Shown here: in pieces, positions 46,159 to 57,946 of the stretch | Layout of the letters: the number at the start of each line of letters is the position of its first letter | Position numbering within the stretch: the stretch's first letter is position 1 | NCBI RefSeq assembly: GCF_026191355.1 | Contig: NZ_JAPHOQ010000010.1 | Coordinates: 62,001-126,000 of the forward strand | Reading direction: 5' to 3' | DNA: 64,000 nucleotides | Source: Legionella sheltonii | GTDB lineage: Bacteria > Pseudomonadota > Gammaproteobacteria > Legionellales > Legionellaceae | The notes under the pieces: model-generated | What the model was told of the DNA's origin: nothing | What the model saw: only the letters and a program-made list of their open reading frames with translations | Databases searched by the model: none | Translations under genes and position numbers: made by a program

Positions 46159-47430
46159 TTAAGGTACATCTCTAGTTTTTTCGCCAGTGTATAGCTGACG
46201 TGGTCTACCAATTCGTGACTTGGTGGCAACCATTTCCATCCAATGACTCATCCAACCCACAGTTCGAGCCAAAGCAAAAATTACTGTAAACATATTGGTT
46301 GGAATTCCTAGAGCACTTAAAGTCAAGCCTGAATAGAAATCAACATTGGGATAAAGTTTTTTCTCAATAAAATAATCGTCTTCAAGGGCAATGCGCTCCA
46401 GTTCCATAGCCAGTTTGAATAATGGCTCATCTTTTGCACCTACAGCTTCCAAGACATCATAGCAGGTTTGACGCATTACTTTTGCTCGAGGATCATAACT
46501 CTTATATACACGATGCCCGAATCCCATTAATCGGAATGGATCATCTTTATCCTTAGCCCGTTTAATGTAATGTTGAATGCGATCAACGCTTCCAATTTCT
46601 TTGAGCATGTTCAGGCATGCTTCATTTGCACCCCCATGTGCAGGCCCCCATAATGCCCCGATACCTGCAGAAATGCATGCAAAAGGATTCGCACCTGTTG
46701 AGCCAGCGAGACGAACAGTCGAAGTGGAAGCATTTTGTTCATGGTCTGCATGCAGAATAAAGATTGTATCCATGGCACGGACTAGAACCGGATCAGGCGT
46801 AGACTCTTCTGTTGGTACGCTAAACATCATATGCAAGAAGTTTTCCGCATAAGACATTTTATTTTGTGGGTAAATATACGGTAATCCTATGGAATATTTA
46901 TAACTCATTGCTGCAAAAGTAGGCATCTTAGCAACCATGCGAATTGCAGAAATAAAGCGATCTTCGGCGTTATTTATATCCATAGTCTCATGATAGAACG
47001 CAGAAAGCGCACCAACCATACCCACCATAATTGCCATGGGATGCGCATCACGACGAAAACCATTTAAAAATTGATACATTTGTTGATGTACCATGGTGTG
47101 ATTGTTAATTAAGCTAACAAATTTTTTCTTTTCTTCAGCATTAGGTAATTCGCCATTAAGTAAAAGATAGCTTACGTCAAGGAAATCTTTTTTCTCGGCC
47201 AATTGCTCGATAGGGTAGCCCCGATAGAGCAATATACCTTTATCGCCGTCTATATAAGTGATTTTAGATTCACAGGAGGCAGTTGATAAATAACCCTGAT
47301 CAAAAGTAAAGACGCCACTCGCCCCCAATTTCGTGATATCAATAACATCATTTCCTAAGGTAGGCGTATATACGGGTAATTCAAGCGGCTCTTGGCCTTC
47401 AAGGCTAAGTTTAGCTGTTTTATTGGTCAT
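46159..47430 (-). CDS. gltA: Citrate synthase
   Basis: Acetyl-CoA + oxaloacetate to citrate, type II hexameric form. Signatures: [36 protein letters not shown], catalytic His in [16 protein letters not shown] and in [15 protein letters not shown], and [10 protein letters not shown]. 423 residues from the ATG at 47430 (AGGAG five bases upstream); an upstream TTG/ATG extension of 23 codons is rejected. A divergent 292-base gap separates it from gyrA and holds a perfect 14-bp palindrome GATTTAATTAAATC at 47654-47667. Confidence 0.97.
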   Translation of the reverse strand: MTNKTAKLSLEGQEPLELPVYTPTLGNDVIDITKLGASGVFTFDQGYLSTASCESKITYIDGDKGILLYRGYPIEQLAEKKDFLDVSYLLLNGELPNAEEKKKFVSLINNHTMVHQQMYQFLNGFRRDAHPMAIMVGMVGALSAFYHETMDINNAEDRFISAIRMVAKMPTFAAMSYKYSIGLPYIYPQNKMSYAENFLHMMFSVPTEESTPDPVLVRAMDTIFILHADHEQNASTSTVRLAGSTGANPFACISAGIGALWGPAHGGANEACLNMLKEIGSVDRIQHYIKRAKDKDDPFRLMGFGHRVYKSYDPRAKVMRQTCYDVLEAVGAKDEPLFKLAMELERIALEDDYFIEKKLYPNVDFYSGLTLSALGIPTNMFTVIFALARTVGWMSHWMEMVATKSRIGRPRQLYTGEKTRDVP

Positions 47431-47722
47431 TGCTTCTCCTGATAAAGGATTCATATTGATTGTGCGTGGCACTATATAAAAATGCTCACTTACAGTCAAT
47501 TTTATTATGGTTTAGAATTTCAAAGAATAACAGCAAAAAGCAATAAAATTGTTATGTGCCTGGAGAGCGCTAAGGTTTAGCTTATATTTAATTGTTTATC
47601 TCCAGAAAATACGGTGTTTCAGTGTTTCTACAAGGCTACATTTTAGGATAGATGATTTAATTAAATCCGTCTGTGTGGTATTCTTCATTATTAAAATTTA
47701 TCGTCAAGGATACGTCCAAACC

Positions 47723-50320
47723 ATGGTTTATCTAGCTAAAGAAGTCTTGCCAGTTAATATTGAAGATGAATTAAAACAATCCTATCTTGATTATGCGATG
47801 AGTGTCATTGTAGGCAGGGCATTGCCTGATGTTCGTGATGGGCTGAAGCCGGTTCATCGACGCGTGCTTTATGCAATGAGTGAATTAGGTAATGACTGGA
47901 ATAAACCCTATAAAAAATCGGCGCGTGTCGTGGGGGATGTGATCGGTAAATACCATCCACATGGTGATACAGCAGTTTATGATACAATCGTTCGCATGGC
48001 ACAACCTTTTTCAATGCGATATCTTTTGGTTGATGGTCAGGGTAACTTTGGTTCGGTAGATGGTGACGCGCCTGCGGCAATGCGGTATACCGAAGTAAGA
48101 ATGTCGAAAGTGGCTCACGCTTTATTAGCTGATCTGGAAAAAGAAACAGTTGATTTTAGCCCTAACTATGACGAAACCGAATTCGCTCCGGTAGTTTTGC
48201 CTTCCCGTGTACCCAATCTGCTTGTTAATGGTTCTTCCGGTATTGCTGTAGGTATGGCGACGAATATTCCACCGCATAACCTGACTGAAGTGATTAATGC
48301 GTGTATTGCCTTAGTTGACGATCCTGAATTAAGTCTAGATGACATTATGGAAATTATTCCTGGTCCTGATTTCCCAACAGCAGCTATTATTAATGGACGA
48401 GCTGGGATTATTCAAGGTTATCGTACGGGGAAAGGTCGAGCCATTATCCGCGCTCGAACAGAAATTGAAACAGATGAAGATTCTGGGCGCCAGTCCATTA
48501 TTATCACGGAACTTCCTTATCAAGTGAATAAAGCCCGTTTGGTTGAGCGTATTGCTGAACTGGTTCGTGATAAAAAGATTGAGGGGATTTCTGGGCTTAG
48601 AGATGAATCAGATAAACAAGGAATGCGCGTCGTTATTGAGCTAAAACGAAATGAAGTGGCTGATGTCATTTTAAATAACTTATATGCTCATACGCAAATG
48701 CAAAACGTGTTCGGAATCAATATGGTTGCCTTAGTTGATGGTCAACCCCGTACATTGAATTTGAAACAAATTCTTGAATATTTTATTAAACACCGACGTG
48801 AAGTTGTCACCCGAAGAACCCTGTTCGATCTGAAAAAAGCACGTAGCCGTGCTCATTTATTGGAAGGTCTAGGTATTGCCCTCGCTAATATTGATGAGAT
48901 GATTGCTTTGATTAAACAATCACCAACGCCGCAAGATGCAAAAGAAGCCTTACTTGCTAAGTTGTGGGAAGCAGGCATGGTTAAAACGATGCTGGAGCGA
49001 GCTGGTTCTGATGCATCACGTCCTGATGATTTGGCTGCTGAGTTTGGTTTAGGTGCTGATGGCTATAAATTATCAGAAGCCCAAGCCCAAGCGATTCTGG
49101 AATTAAGACTACATCGTTTAACTGCTCTGGAACAGGATAAGATTTTAGGTGAGTTCGAGGAATTATTGAAGTTAATTCGCGAGCTATTGGAAATTTTGGC
49201 TTCTCCAGAACGGCTGATGCAAGTGATCCGTGATGAGTTTCTTGAGATTAAAACACAGTTTGGTGACGAGCGTCGTACTGAAATTACCGCATCACAAGAA
49301 GACTTAACCATTGAGGATTTAATTACTGAAGAGAATGTGGTAGTGACTCTGTCACATCAAGGTTATGTAAAATACCAACCACTTACTGCATATCAGGCTC
49401 AGCGTCGTGGCGGAAAAGGTAAATCTGCAACCAATGTTAAAGATGAAGACTTTGTTTCACGTCTCGTTATTGCAAGTACACATGACACGCTACTTTGTTT
49501 CTCTAACCATGGAAAACTCTATTGGTTAAAAGCTTATCAGCTTCCATTAGCCAGCCGTATTTCCAGAGGCCGTCCCATTATTAATATCTTACCTCTTGCT
49601 GAAGGCGAAGAAATTAATGCCATGTTGCCAGTCAGAGAATATCAAGAGGGTTATTATGTGTTTATGGCCACTAAAAAGGGAACAGTCAAAAAAGTACCTT
49701 TAAATGCATTTAGCCGTCCCAGATCCAACGGAATTATTGCTGTGGATCTTGACGAAGATGACAGCTTGGTCGGTGTGGATATCACCGATGGTAGTAAAGA
49801 TATCATGTTATTTACTGATGCCGGAAAAGTGGTTCGTTTTGATGAAAATAAAGTCCGACCTATGGGGCGTACTGCTCGTGGTGTGCGAGGTATTCGCATA
49901 GAAGAAGGTCAGGCAGTAATTTCCTTGGTTGTAGCGCACCCAGATGGAACCATATTAACTGCAACAGAAAATGGATACGGTAAACGTACCTCAATTGAAG
50001 AATATCGTGTTTCTGGTCGAGGTGGACAAGGGGTGATTTCCATTCAGGTAAGCGAACGTAATGGTAAAGTTGTTCGTTCAGTCCAAGTGACTGATGCGGA
50101 TGAAGCCATGCTCATTACAGATAAAGGCACCTTGGTACGCTTCAGGATAAATGAATTGTCTGTGATCGGACGAAATACACAAGGGGTTCGATTAATTAAT
50201 GTCAGCCCTGGTGAAAAAGTAGTGGGTATGCAGAAAATTGAAGATTTGGGCGAGGACTCTAATGAGTCCGATAACGAAATTGAAATTGAAGAAAGTGGCG
50301 ATGACGAATCGAGTTTATAA
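47723..50320 (+). CDS. gyrA: DNA gyrase subunit A
   Basis: 865 residues from the ATG at 47723, where the conserved start ([24 protein letters not shown]) begins; the open frame further up is not coding-like. Catalytic Tyr in [11 protein letters not shown]. Resistance-determining region [22 protein letters not shown] has Thr where E. coli has Ser83, as is normal in Legionella, and an intact Asp87. The C-terminal beta-pinwheel carries the GyrA box [10 protein letters not shown]. The chain ends in an acidic tail ([15 protein letters not shown]...). Its end overlaps serC by 20 bases. Confidence 0.97.
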   Translation: MVYLAKEVLPVNIEDELKQSYLDYAMSVIVGRALPDVRDGLKPVHRRVLYAMSELGNDWNKPYKKSARVVGDVIGKYHPHGDTAVYDTIVRMAQPFSMRYLLVDGQGNFGSVDGDAPAAMRYTEVRMSKVAHALLADLEKETVDFSPNYDETEFAPVVLPSRVPNLLVNGSSGIAVGMATNIPPHNLTEVINACIALVDDPELSLDDIMEIIPGPDFPTAAIINGRAGIIQGYRTGKGRAIIRARTEIETDEDSGRQSIIITELPYQVNKARLVERIAELVRDKKIEGISGLRDESDKQGMRVVIELKRNEVADVILNNLYAHTQMQNVFGINMVALVDGQPRTLNLKQILEYFIKHRREVVTRRTLFDLKKARSRAHLLEGLGIALANIDEMIALIKQSPTPQDAKEALLAKLWEAGMVKTMLERAGSDASRPDDLAAEFGLGADGYKLSEAQAQAILELRLHRLTALEQDKILGEFEELLKLIRELLEILASPERLMQVIRDEFLEIKTQFGDERRTEITASQEDLTIEDLITEENVVVTLSHQGYVKYQPLTAYQAQRRGGKGKSATNVKDEDFVSRLVIASTHDTLLCFSNHGKLYWLKAYQLPLASRISRGRPIINILPLAEGEEINAMLPVREYQEGYYVFMATKKGTVKKVPLNAFSRPRSNGIIAVDLDEDDSLVGVDITDGSKDIMLFTDAGKVVRFDENKVRPMGRTARGVRGIRIEEGQAVISLVVAHPDGTILTATENGYGKRTSIEEYRVSGRGGQGVISIQVSERNGKVVRSVQVTDADEAMLITDKGTLVRFRINELSVIGRNTQGVRLINVSPGEKVVGMQKIEDLGEDSNESDNEIEIEESGDDESSL

Positions 50321-51392
50321 TTTTGGTGCTGGTCCTTCAATGCTTCCTGAGACCATATTAAAGGAAGCTCAGGAAGAATTCCTTGATTGGCAAAACTTAG
50401 GTGTCTCAGTGCTTGAAGTGGGGCATCGTACTCCAGAATTTTCGGCGCTTTTGAATCATGCCGAGCAGTCTTTAAGAGAATTACTCTTTATTCCTCCAAA
50501 TTATCAAGTACTATTTTTTGGAGGTGCGGCCCGTACCCAATTTGCGATGATTCCCATGAATTTTTTGCATCCAGAGGAGCAGGCGGGGTATTTAGTTACC
50601 GGTGTATGGTCGCATATGGCTTTTGCTGAAGCACAGCACTTAAAACAAGCCTATTGCATCGCCAGTGGCGAAGAATATGGTTATAAGACAATTCCTGAAC
50701 CTAAAAGTTGGGAAATAAAAGAAAATACATCCTATGTTTATTACACACCTAATGAAACCGTCAATGGTGTACGATTTCCCAATGTTCCTAAAACAAAGGG
50801 TAGTACATTAATTGCGGACATGACCTCTGCTCTGCTTACCGAGCCGATAGACATCAAGAGTTATGGCTTAATTTTCGCCGGAGCTCAGAAAAATATAGCA
50901 AATGCGGGTTTAACCATAGTAATTGTTCGGGATGACCTGCTGGAGAGATTACCTGTTCCTCCTGTACCTACCATGTTAAATTATAAGATTCAAGCTGAGC
51001 ATCATTCACTTTATGCAACTTTGCCGGTATTTAATTGTTATTTAGCTGATAAAATGTTTGATTGGTTAAAAAAACAAGGTGGAGTTGAAGCAATATATCG
51101 TATTAACTGCCAAAAAGCAGCAAAGTTATATCAATATCTGGATAGCTCAGATTTTTATACTACTAATATTGATCCTCAAGTGCGTTCCATTGTGAATATA
51201 TGTTTCTCACTTAAGAATGAACAATTAGAGGATGAATTCCTTCGTTTAGCGCAACTTCGTGGTTTATATGCTTTAAATGGACATCGACTTGTGGGTGGAC
51301 TACGCGCCAGCCTTTATAATGCAATGCCAATGGCTGGAGTAGATGCACTTATTGAGTTCATGTCTGAATTTGCTGAGGAAAATAGTCGGTGA
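50301..51392 (+). CDS. serC: Phosphoserine aminotransferase
   Basis: PLP enzyme for serine and pyridoxine synthesis. [20 protein letters not shown] at the start; PLP lysine in [14 protein letters not shown]-terminal [16 protein letters not shown]. 363 residues from the ATG at 50301, which lies inside the end of gyrA. Order gyrA-serC-aroA-cmk-rpsA is conserved in gammaproteobacteria. Its stop overlaps the aroA GTG start. Confidence 0.96.
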   Translation: MTNRVYNFGAGPSMLPETILKEAQEEFLDWQNLGVSVLEVGHRTPEFSALLNHAEQSLRELLFIPPNYQVLFFGGAARTQFAMIPMNFLHPEEQAGYLVTGVWSHMAFAEAQHLKQAYCIASGEEYGYKTIPEPKSWEIKENTSYVYYTPNETVNGVRFPNVPKTKGSTLIADMTSALLTEPIDIKSYGLIFAGAQKNIANAGLTIVIVRDDLLERLPVPPVPTMLNYKIQAEHHSLYATLPVFNCYLADKMFDWLKKQGGVEAIYRINCQKAAKLYQYLDSSDFYTTNIDPQVRSIVNICFSLKNEQLEDEFLRLAQLRGLYALNGHRLVGGLRASLYNAMPMAGVDALIEFMSEFAEENSR

Positions 51393-52708
51393 GAATACAT
51401 AATTTCATAAGTAAACCCGTCCGCGCGATAAAAGGTGAGATCACCGTGCCTGGTGATAAATCGATTTCCCATCGCTCCATTATTTTTGGATCCATAGCTA
51501 AAGGAACAACCATCATTAATGGTTTTCTCGATGGTGAGGATTGCATGGCGACCTTGAAGGCATTTCAAGCAATGGGCGTTTCAATAGAAGGGCCTGATGA
51601 ACAACAAGTTGTAATTCATGGTGTTGGGAAATATGGGTTGAAGAAACCGGAGCAGGTTATTGATTGCGGAAACTCTGGAACCAGCATGCGCTTATTAGCG
51701 GGATTATTGGCGGCACAATCTTTTGATAGTCAGTTGACCGGTGATGAAAGTTTATTAAAGAGACCTATGCTACGGATTAGTAAGCCATTGACACAAATGG
51801 GTGCTGATATAACTACTGTGGATGGCAAACCTCCGGTAACAATTAGAGGCGGAAAAGAACTTAATGGAATCCATTATGTAATGCCTGAAGCAAGTGCTCA
51901 GGTGAAATCATGTATTTTATTGGCAGGACTTTATGCTCGAGGTGAGACTCAAATTACAGAAACCGGTATAAGTCGAGATCATACGGAGCTAATGCTCAAA
52001 TACTTCTCTTATCCAGTTCATCATAAAGACAATGTTCTCGTTATTAATTCAACAAGTGAATGCTTGGGTACTGAGGTTTTTGTTCCTGGAGATATTTCCT
52101 CGGCAGCATTTTTTATTGTTGCAGCCACGATTATTCCTGGTTCTGATGTCCTAATTCGTAATGTTGGCATTAATCCAACACGTACAGGGATAATTCATAT
52201 TTTACTCGAAATGGGCGCCAACATTACTCTGTTAAATCAACGGCAACTGGGAGAAGAATGGGTTGCTGATTTACGCGTTAAATATGCGCCATTGAAAGGA
52301 ATTAATATTGGTGCAAATATGGTTCCACTTGCAATTGATGAATTTCCTGCTATTTTTGTAGCCGCAGCATGTGCCCAAGGACAAACTACACTTCATGGGG
52401 CAAGCGAGTTACGTTTTAAAGAAAGTGACCGTATTGCTACCATGGTTGATGGCCTAATAAAATTAGGCATTCATGCGGAAGCATTCGATGACGGTGTCAT
52501 GATTGAGGGCGGAATAATGCATGGAGGTAGTGTTGAAAGTATGGGTGATCACCGTATTGCCATGTCTTTTGCAATCGCTGGGGCGGTAGCTAGTGAACCC
52601 GTTACTATTAAAAATTGTGCCAATGTAGCTACCTCATTTCCTTTGTTCATCGAAACAGCAAGGGCGCTTCAGCTACAAATAGAGGAAACTGTTGATAATG
52701 TACAATGA
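51389..52708 (+). CDS. aroA: 3-phosphoshikimate 1-carboxyvinyltransferase (EPSP synthase)
   Basis: Shikimate pathway step adding enolpyruvyl to shikimate-3-phosphate. GEITVPGDKSISHRSIIFGSIAKG, DCGNSGTSMRLLAGLLA, RFKESDRIATM and GDHRIAMSFAIAG are diagnostic. 439 residues from a GTG start that overlaps the serC stop by four bases. The motif LLAGLLAAQ rather than LPGxxSN-like forms suggests a class II (glyphosate-tolerant type) enzyme, but I am not sure. Confidence 0.95.
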   Translation: MRIHNFISKPVRAIKGEITVPGDKSISHRSIIFGSIAKGTTIINGFLDGEDCMATLKAFQAMGVSIEGPDEQQVVIHGVGKYGLKKPEQVIDCGNSGTSMRLLAGLLAAQSFDSQLTGDESLLKRPMLRISKPLTQMGADITTVDGKPPVTIRGGKELNGIHYVMPEASAQVKSCILLAGLYARGETQITETGISRDHTELMLKYFSYPVHHKDNVLVINSTSECLGTEVFVPGDISSAAFFIVAATIIPGSDVLIRNVGINPTRTGIIHILLEMGANITLLNQRQLGEEWVADLRVKYAPLKGINIGANMVPLAIDEFPAIFVAAACAQGQTTLHGASELRFKESDRIATMVDGLIKLGIHAEAFDDGVMIEGGIMHGGSVESMGDHRIAMSFAIAGAVASEPVTIKNCANVATSFPLFIETARALQLQIEETVDNVQ

Positions 52709-53387
52709 CACCGTACCTGTGATAACCCTAGATGGGCCAAGTGGAACTGGTAAGGGAACGATATGTCAATTACTTGCAAAACATCTTAAATGGAATATGC
52801 TTGATAGCGGTGCAATTTATCGCGTCCTCGCTTATGCGGCAAGAAAAAACAAAATTGATTTTCATGATGTGGAACAATTAACTGCTTTAGCTCGGTCCCT
52901 AAATTTACGTTTTGTATCTTCAGATGATTATGGAACACAAACTATATTGGACGAAGAGGACATCAGCTCAGCAATTCGAAGTGAGCAATGTGGGCAAGAT
53001 GCATCTCAAATTGCAGCAATTCACGAAGTAAGGCAGGCGCTTCTTGAGCGTCAACGTAATTTTGCTCAACCTCCCGGTTTGGTTACTGATGGCCGCGATA
53101 TGGGCACAGTAGTTTTTCCAACGGCCATTTTAAAGATTTTTTTATATGCAAACGAAGCAGAAAGAGCAAATAGACGATATTTACAGTTGAAAGAAAAAGG
53201 AATTAATGTTAGCCTCGCGCAGGTTGTAGAAGAATTGGCTAAACGTGACGTAAGGGATACTGGTCGTGCACATGCGCCATTAAAGCCTGCAGATGATGCA
53301 GTGCAAATTGATACAACCAGCTTATCCATTGTACAAGTGTTTAATATTGTATTAGAATTAATGAAGGAACGTATGCACAATGTTTAA
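52698..53387 (+). CDS. cmk: Cytidylate kinase
   Basis: CMP/dCMP to the diphosphate. P-loop ITLDGPSGTGKGTICQLLA, LDSGAIYRVLAYAA, VTDGRDMGTVVFP and RDVRDTGRAHAPLKPADDAV. 229 residues from the ATG at 52698; a TTG two codons up is also possible. The start lies within the end of aroA. rpsA follows after 65 bases, the classic cmk-rpsA pair. Confidence 0.96.
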   Translation: MYNDTVPVITLDGPSGTGKGTICQLLAKHLKWNMLDSGAIYRVLAYAARKNKIDFHDVEQLTALARSLNLRFVSSDDYGTQTILDEEDISSAIRSEQCGQDASQIAAIHEVRQALLERQRNFAQPPGLVTDGRDMGTVVFPTAILKIFLYANEAERANRRYLQLKEKGINVSLAQVVEELAKRDVRDTGRAHAPLKPADDAVQIDTTSLSIVQVFNIVLELMKERMHNV

Positions 53388-53452
53388 GTTTTTATTAGGG
53401 GAAAGATGAGTGGAACTCATTCTTTCATTTTTTTACTAAAGAGTTTATTAAC

Positions 53453-55132
53453 ATGTCTGAAAGTTTCAAAGAATTGTTTGAGCAAAGTATTGCCGGTGCT
53501 CAATTTTATCCTGGTGCCATTATTAATGCCAAAGTTATCGGTATCGATAGTGATTATGTCATTTTAAATGCCGGTCTAAAATCTGAAGGGATTGTACCTA
53601 AAGAAGAATTTTATGACAAAGATGGTGCCTTGGAAGTTAACCTGGGTGATACTGTCGAAGTAGCGCTGGACTCAGTCGAAGATGGCTACGGCGAAACGCT
53701 CCTTTCAAGAGAAAAAGCAAAACGTCAGGAAGCTTGGCGAAAATTATCTAAATCACATGAAAACAATGAAACAGTTACCGGTCTTATTTCCGGCAAGGTC
53801 AAAGGCGGATTTACTGTTGAAATTGGAACGATACGCGCTTTCTTACCTGGTTCATTAGTAGACGTCAGACCTGTAAGAGATCCTTCTTATCTTGAAGGAA
53901 AAGAGCTTGAATTCAAAGTAATTAAAATGGATTTAAAGCGCAACAATATTGTTGTATCACGTCGCGCAGTTGTTGAAGAAGAAAGCAGCGCTGACAGACA
54001 AGCATTGCTTGAGTCACTACATGAAGGCCAAGAGCTCCATGGTATTGTCAAAAACCTTACCGATTATGGTGCATTTATTGATTTGGGTGGCATAGATGGC
54101 TTGCTACACATTACTGATATTTCTTGGAAACGGGTCAAACATCCAAGTGAGGTATTATCAGTTGGTCAAGATGTGAAAGTGAAAGTATTAAGCTTTGACA
54201 GCGAAAGAAACCGTGTTTCCTTAGGCATGAAGCAATTAGGTAACGATCCTTGGGTTGACCTGGTAGAACGTTATCCAATAGGCAAAAAATTACAAGGTAA
54301 AGTAACCAACATTACTGATTATGGTTGCTTTGTAGAAATTGAAGAAGGTGTTGAAGGCTTAGTCCATATGTCTGAGATGGATTGGACCAATAAAAACGTA
54401 CATCCAAGTAAAGTGGTTTCACTAGGTGATGTAGTTGATGTTATGGTTCTTGAAATTGATGAAGAACGACGTCGTATTTCTTTAGGTATGAAGCAATGTG
54501 TGGGTAATCCATGGCAACAATTTGCTGCAACTCACAATAAGAACCAAAAAGTTAGTGGTAAGATTCGTTCCATCACTGATTTTGGAATATTCATTGGCTT
54601 AGATGGCGATATTGATGGTTTAGTTCACTTGTCTGATATTTCCTGGACTGTTCCTGGCGAAGAAGCAGTAAAACAGTTTAAGAAAGGACAGGAATTAGAA
54701 GCAGTTATTCTTGCTATAGACCCCGAGCGTGAGCGAATTTCCTTAGGTATTAAACAACTTGAAGGCGACAACTTTACAAGTTTTGTTGATGAGTACACCA
54801 AAGGAGCTATCGTCAAAGGAACTGTTGTGGCTGTTGACGCTAAAACAGTTACTGTTGCATTAGCAGATGACATTACTGGTACTATTCGTGCGAGTGAGCT
54901 TTCAGATGAGCGTGTTGATGATGCGACTACTCTGGTCAAAGAAGGTGACGAGATTGAAGCAAAAATCATCAATGTTGACCGTAAAAACCGTTCAATTACT
55001 CTTTCAGTAAAAGCGAAAGATGCTCAAGATGAAGCTGATGCGATTAAGAAGTACTCTAGAACTGAAGGCGCATCAACAACAACCTTAGGTGATTTGTTGA
55101 AAGAAAAAATGGCAAGCAAAGAAAGTGATTAA
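53453..55132 (+). CDS. rpsA: 30S ribosomal protein S1
   Basis: 559 residues with six S1 repeats: two N-terminal ribosome-binding ones ([18 protein letters not shown] and [17 protein letters not shown]), then four RNA-binding ones ([77 protein letters not shown]). Unwinds and recruits mRNAs with poor ribosome sites, which matters here because many genes lack clear ones. Followed by a good terminator. Confidence 0.97.
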   Translation: MSESFKELFEQSIAGAQFYPGAIINAKVIGIDSDYVILNAGLKSEGIVPKEEFYDKDGALEVNLGDTVEVALDSVEDGYGETLLSREKAKRQEAWRKLSKSHENNETVTGLISGKVKGGFTVEIGTIRAFLPGSLVDVRPVRDPSYLEGKELEFKVIKMDLKRNNIVVSRRAVVEEESSADRQALLESLHEGQELHGIVKNLTDYGAFIDLGGIDGLLHITDISWKRVKHPSEVLSVGQDVKVKVLSFDSERNRVSLGMKQLGNDPWVDLVERYPIGKKLQGKVTNITDYGCFVEIEEGVEGLVHMSEMDWTNKNVHPSKVVSLGDVVDVMVLEIDEERRRISLGMKQCVGNPWQQFAATHNKNQKVSGKIRSITDFGIFIGLDGDIDGLVHLSDISWTVPGEEAVKQFKKGQELEAVILAIDPERERISLGIKQLEGDNFTSFVDEYTKGAIVKGTVVAVDAKTVTVALADDITGTIRASELSDERVDDATTLVKEGDEIEAKIINVDRKNRSITLSVKAKDAQDEADAIKKYSRTEGASTTTLGDLLKEKMASKESD

Positions 55133-55153
55133 TTTCTTTATTGTCAAATAGCT

Positions 55154-55183
55154 AAAAAAGCGTAGATTTTTCTACGCTTTTTT
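55154..55183 (+). terminator. Intrinsic terminator after rpsA
   Basis: AAAAAGCGTAGA pairs with TCTACGCTTTTT over a 4-base TTTT loop; a T run closes it. Located about 20 bases after the rpsA stop, so lapA-lapB probably also use their own promoter. Confidence 0.9.
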
Positions 55184-55305
55184 GTTTTTATCTATATAAA
55201 TAATCTGAGTGAGGCGAAGTGAGCTCAGGTTTATGTTATTATAGTCTCCTGGTAATACCGGGTTGCACTTCGCTTTTACTGCCCAGGCAACAAAAGGAAG
55301 AATTT

Positions 55306-55596
55306 ATGCGCATATTAATGCTGGTTATTTATTTACTTCTCATTATTATTGGCGTTAGTTTTGCTGCCCTAAATGCTACTTCGGTAGATGTTAATTTTTA
55401 TTTTAAAACAATATCTATGCCTATCTCAGTTCTTATGACCATAATGTTGGGCATTGGTATTCTAGTGGGTTTTATACTTTTTGTTGGACGATATTGGCGT
55501 CTAAAGGCGGAATGTTACAAAATTAAGAATCAATTGAAATTAACTGAAAAAGAAATTAAAAACTTACGATCAATTCCATTGCAAGATCAACATTAG
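55306..55596 (+). CDS. lapA: LapA domain inner-membrane protein
   Basis: 96 residues from the ATG at 55306, which has AAGGAAG just upstream; the open frame from 55219 is not coding-like. Two membrane spans (ILMLVIYLLLIIIGVSFAAL and ISVLMTIMLGIGILVGFILFVG) around NATSVDVNFYFK, then a coiled-coil cytoplasmic tail. LapA works with LapB in lipopolysaccharide assembly and LpxC control. Confidence 0.9.
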   Translation: MRILMLVIYLLLIIIGVSFAALNATSVDVNFYFKTISMPISVLMTIMLGIGILVGFILFVGRYWRLKAECYKIKNQLKLTEKEIKNLRSIPLQDQH

Positions 55597-55640
55597 TTTT
55601 TTTATTATATAAAACGTAACATGCACAGAGGAGGGTAATA

Positions 55641-56810
55641 ATGATTGATTTATGGCCATTACTATTGCCTGCTGCTGCTTGGTCGGGCTGGTGGATGGCA
55701 AATCGTAGTAAACCCAAAGAAGATCCTACTTTTTATAACCGTTTATCCCGTGAATACGTTGTCGGACTTAATTATCTCTTAAATGAACAACCTGATAAGG
55801 CTGTTGATATTTTTATTAAATTATTAGAGGTAGATAGTGATACGGTAGAAACTCACCTTGCATTAGGAAGTTTATTCAGGCGTCGTGGAGAGGTTGATAG
55901 AGCCATCCGAATTCATCAAAATTTGATTGCAAGGCCTCAATTAAGTATTCTGCAAAGAAAAGAATCTTTAATGGCTCTTGGCCAGGATTATATGAGTGCT
56001 GGTTTATTTGATAGGGCAGAGCGAATTTTCTTAGAGGTTGTGGAGTTAGGTGGTTCTAAAGAAACACGAAGTTTACATGGCTTATTAGCCATTTATCAGC
56101 AAGAAAAAGCTTGGGAAAAGGCTTTAGATGTAATTAAAAAATTAGAAATTTCAACAGGAACAAGTTTTCATAATCAAGCAGCTCATTATTATTGTGAAAT
56201 GGCCAGTCAGGCATTAAAAACTAATGCGATTGACAAGGCTACATATTGTATTAAACAAGCTATAAGTGTGGATAATGAATCAGTTCGAGCCAGCTTAATG
56301 AATGCAAGCCTGGAAATGAAAGAAGGTCGTTACAAGCAAGCCATTCGCTCATTAAAGCGTGTCCCACAACAAGATGCAGATTTTTTAACAGAAATTATTG
56401 AACCACTAGTTATATGCCACAAAGAATTAAATACAATGGATGAGTGCATCAAGTATCTTGAGCAGACCTTAGAAAATCATCCTCGGGCTTCAGTAATTTT
56501 TGTCATCGCAGAATATTTAAGACAACAAAAGAATATGGATGCCGCTATAGATTTCGTAGCCGATAATTTAAGCAAACATCCATCAATAAGAGGTTTAAAT
56601 CAGTTAATTTATTGGCATCTTGAATCTGCTCACGGGAAAGTTCGTGACAAATTACAAATGCTTTATGATATAACGAGTAAGTTTTTAGACAATAAGCCAG
56701 TTTATCGATGCGTTCATTGCGGCTTTGGTGGTAAGCATCTGCATTGGCATTGTCCCGGTTGTAAAAACTGGGGAAGAATGAAACCTGTCCATGGTTTGGA
56801 AGGATATTAA
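55641..56810 (+). CDS. lapB: Lipopolysaccharide assembly protein LapB (YciM)
   Basis: 389 residues. N-terminal membrane anchor (LWPLLLPAAAWSGWWMANRS), then TPR repeats covering most of the chain (for instance NEQPDKAVDIFIKLLEVD, ALGSLFRRRGEVDRAIRIHQNLI), and a C-terminal rubredoxin-like metal knot, CVHCGFGG and HCPGCKNWGRMKP. In E. coli LapB feeds LpxC to FtsH and so sets lipid A output. Next gene is the probable gnnB, putting lipid A control and diamino-sugar synthesis side by side. Confidence 0.94.
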   Translation: MIDLWPLLLPAAAWSGWWMANRSKPKEDPTFYNRLSREYVVGLNYLLNEQPDKAVDIFIKLLEVDSDTVETHLALGSLFRRRGEVDRAIRIHQNLIARPQLSILQRKESLMALGQDYMSAGLFDRAERIFLEVVELGGSKETRSLHGLLAIYQQEKAWEKALDVIKKLEISTGTSFHNQAAHYYCEMASQALKTNAIDKATYCIKQAISVDNESVRASLMNASLEMKEGRYKQAIRSLKRVPQQDADFLTEIIEPLVICHKELNTMDECIKYLEQTLENHPRASVIFVIAEYLRQQKNMDAAIDFVADNLSKHPSIRGLNQLIYWHLESAHGKVRDKLQMLYDITSKFLDNKPVYRCVHCGFGGKHLHWHCPGCKNWGRMKPVHGLEGY

Positions 56811-56826
56811 CTAATTTTAAGAGATT

Positions 56827-57945
56827 ATGATGCAATTTATCGATTTAAAAAAACAGTATTCAATAATAGAAACCGAAATTTTGGCCAGTATTAAAAATGT
56901 TTTGAATCATGGCCAGTATATTATGGGACCTGAAATTACAGAGCTTGAAAAGCAATTGGCTGATTTTATAGGTGTCAAACATGTTATTGTCAATTCAAGT
57001 GGAACAGATGCCTTATTAATGGCATTAATGGCTTTGGAAATTCAGCCTGGAGATGAGGTTATTACAACTCCGTTTAGTTTTTTTGCCACCACAGAAGTAA
57101 TTAGCCTTTGCCAAGCCAAACCAGTTTTTGTCGATATCGACCCTCTTACCTATAATATGGATCCCAAACATTTAGAAGCGGCTATTACCAGTAAAACTAA
57201 GGCTATAATGCCCGTTGGATTGTATGGTCAATGTTCTGATCATGATGAAATTAATGCGATTGCTGCTCGTTACGGTATTCCGGTAATTGAAGACGCAGCG
57301 CAGAGTTTCGGTGCAACATATAAAGGTAACTATTCATGCGCCTTATCAACAATTGGATGTACTAGTTTTTTTCCATCTAAACCTTTAGGTGGATATGGTG
57401 ATTCTGGTGCTTGTTTTACCAATGATGATGCTTTGGCACAGAAACTCATTGAAATAAGAATTCATGGACAAAATGCGCGTTATTGCCATAATCGTATAGG
57501 CATTAATGGCCGAATGGATACCATACAAGCTGCTGTTTTAATTGAAAAACTGAAACTTTTCCCTGATGAAATCATTATGCGGCAAAGGGTTGCTAAGGCT
57601 TATGATCACATGCTCTCGCCATTAGTAAAAACACCTTATATTCATAGCTATAACACAAGCGTGTACGCACAATATACAATTGAAGTAAATAATCGTGATG
57701 CTTTTCAAAAATCAATGAGCGAATCAGGAATCCCAACAGCAGTCCATTATCCAATACCGTTGCATCAACAAACTGCCTTAGCTTATTTAGGTTACAAAGT
57801 GGGCGATTTTCCCCATTCTGAACATGCAAGCAGTCGGGTAATCAGTTTACCTATGCATCCTTATTTGCAAGAAGCCGAACAAATGAAAATTGTTGCTGCA
57901 GTTAAAAATGCTCTAGAAATGCGCGAAGAAGAGGCTGTGGCATAA
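56827..57945 (+). CDS. gnnB: DegT/DnrJ/EryC1 aminotransferase, probable GnnB
   Basis: 372 residues, PLP-dependent sugar aminotransferase. NSSGTDALLMALMAL, PVGLYGQCSD, IEDAAQSFGATY, PLP lysine at about 185 in FFPSKPLGGYGDSGA, and HGQNARYCHNRIGINGRMDTIQAAVL. Relatives: WbpE/WlbC, ArnB and GnnB. GnnB converts the 3-keto-UDP-GlcNAc made by GnnA into UDP-GlcNAc3N for lipid A. Support: Legionella lipid A has this sugar, a GnnA candidate overlaps lpxB at the other end of the window, and lapA-lapB are directly upstream. An O-antigen amino sugar role is the main alternative. Confidence 0.75.
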   Translation: MMQFIDLKKQYSIIETEILASIKNVLNHGQYIMGPEITELEKQLADFIGVKHVIVNSSGTDALLMALMALEIQPGDEVITTPFSFFATTEVISLCQAKPVFVDIDPLTYNMDPKHLEAAITSKTKAIMPVGLYGQCSDHDEINAIAARYGIPVIEDAAQSFGATYKGNYSCALSTIGCTSFFPSKPLGGYGDSGACFTNDDALAQKLIEIRIHGQNARYCHNRIGINGRMDTIQAAVLIEKLKLFPDEIIMRQRVAKAYDHMLSPLVKTPYIHSYNTSVYAQYTIEVNNRDAFQKSMSESGIPTAVHYPIPLHQQTALAYLGYKVGDFPHSEHASSRVISLPMHPYLQEAEQMKIVAAVKNALEMREEEAVA

Positions 57946-57946
57946 A

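Noticed and set aside
47549..47722. 58-residue N-terminal extension of GyrA in the long open frame
   Set aside because: GyrA homology begins at the ATG at 47723; the upstream part is AT-rich non-coding-like sequence in the gltA-gyrA divergent gap.
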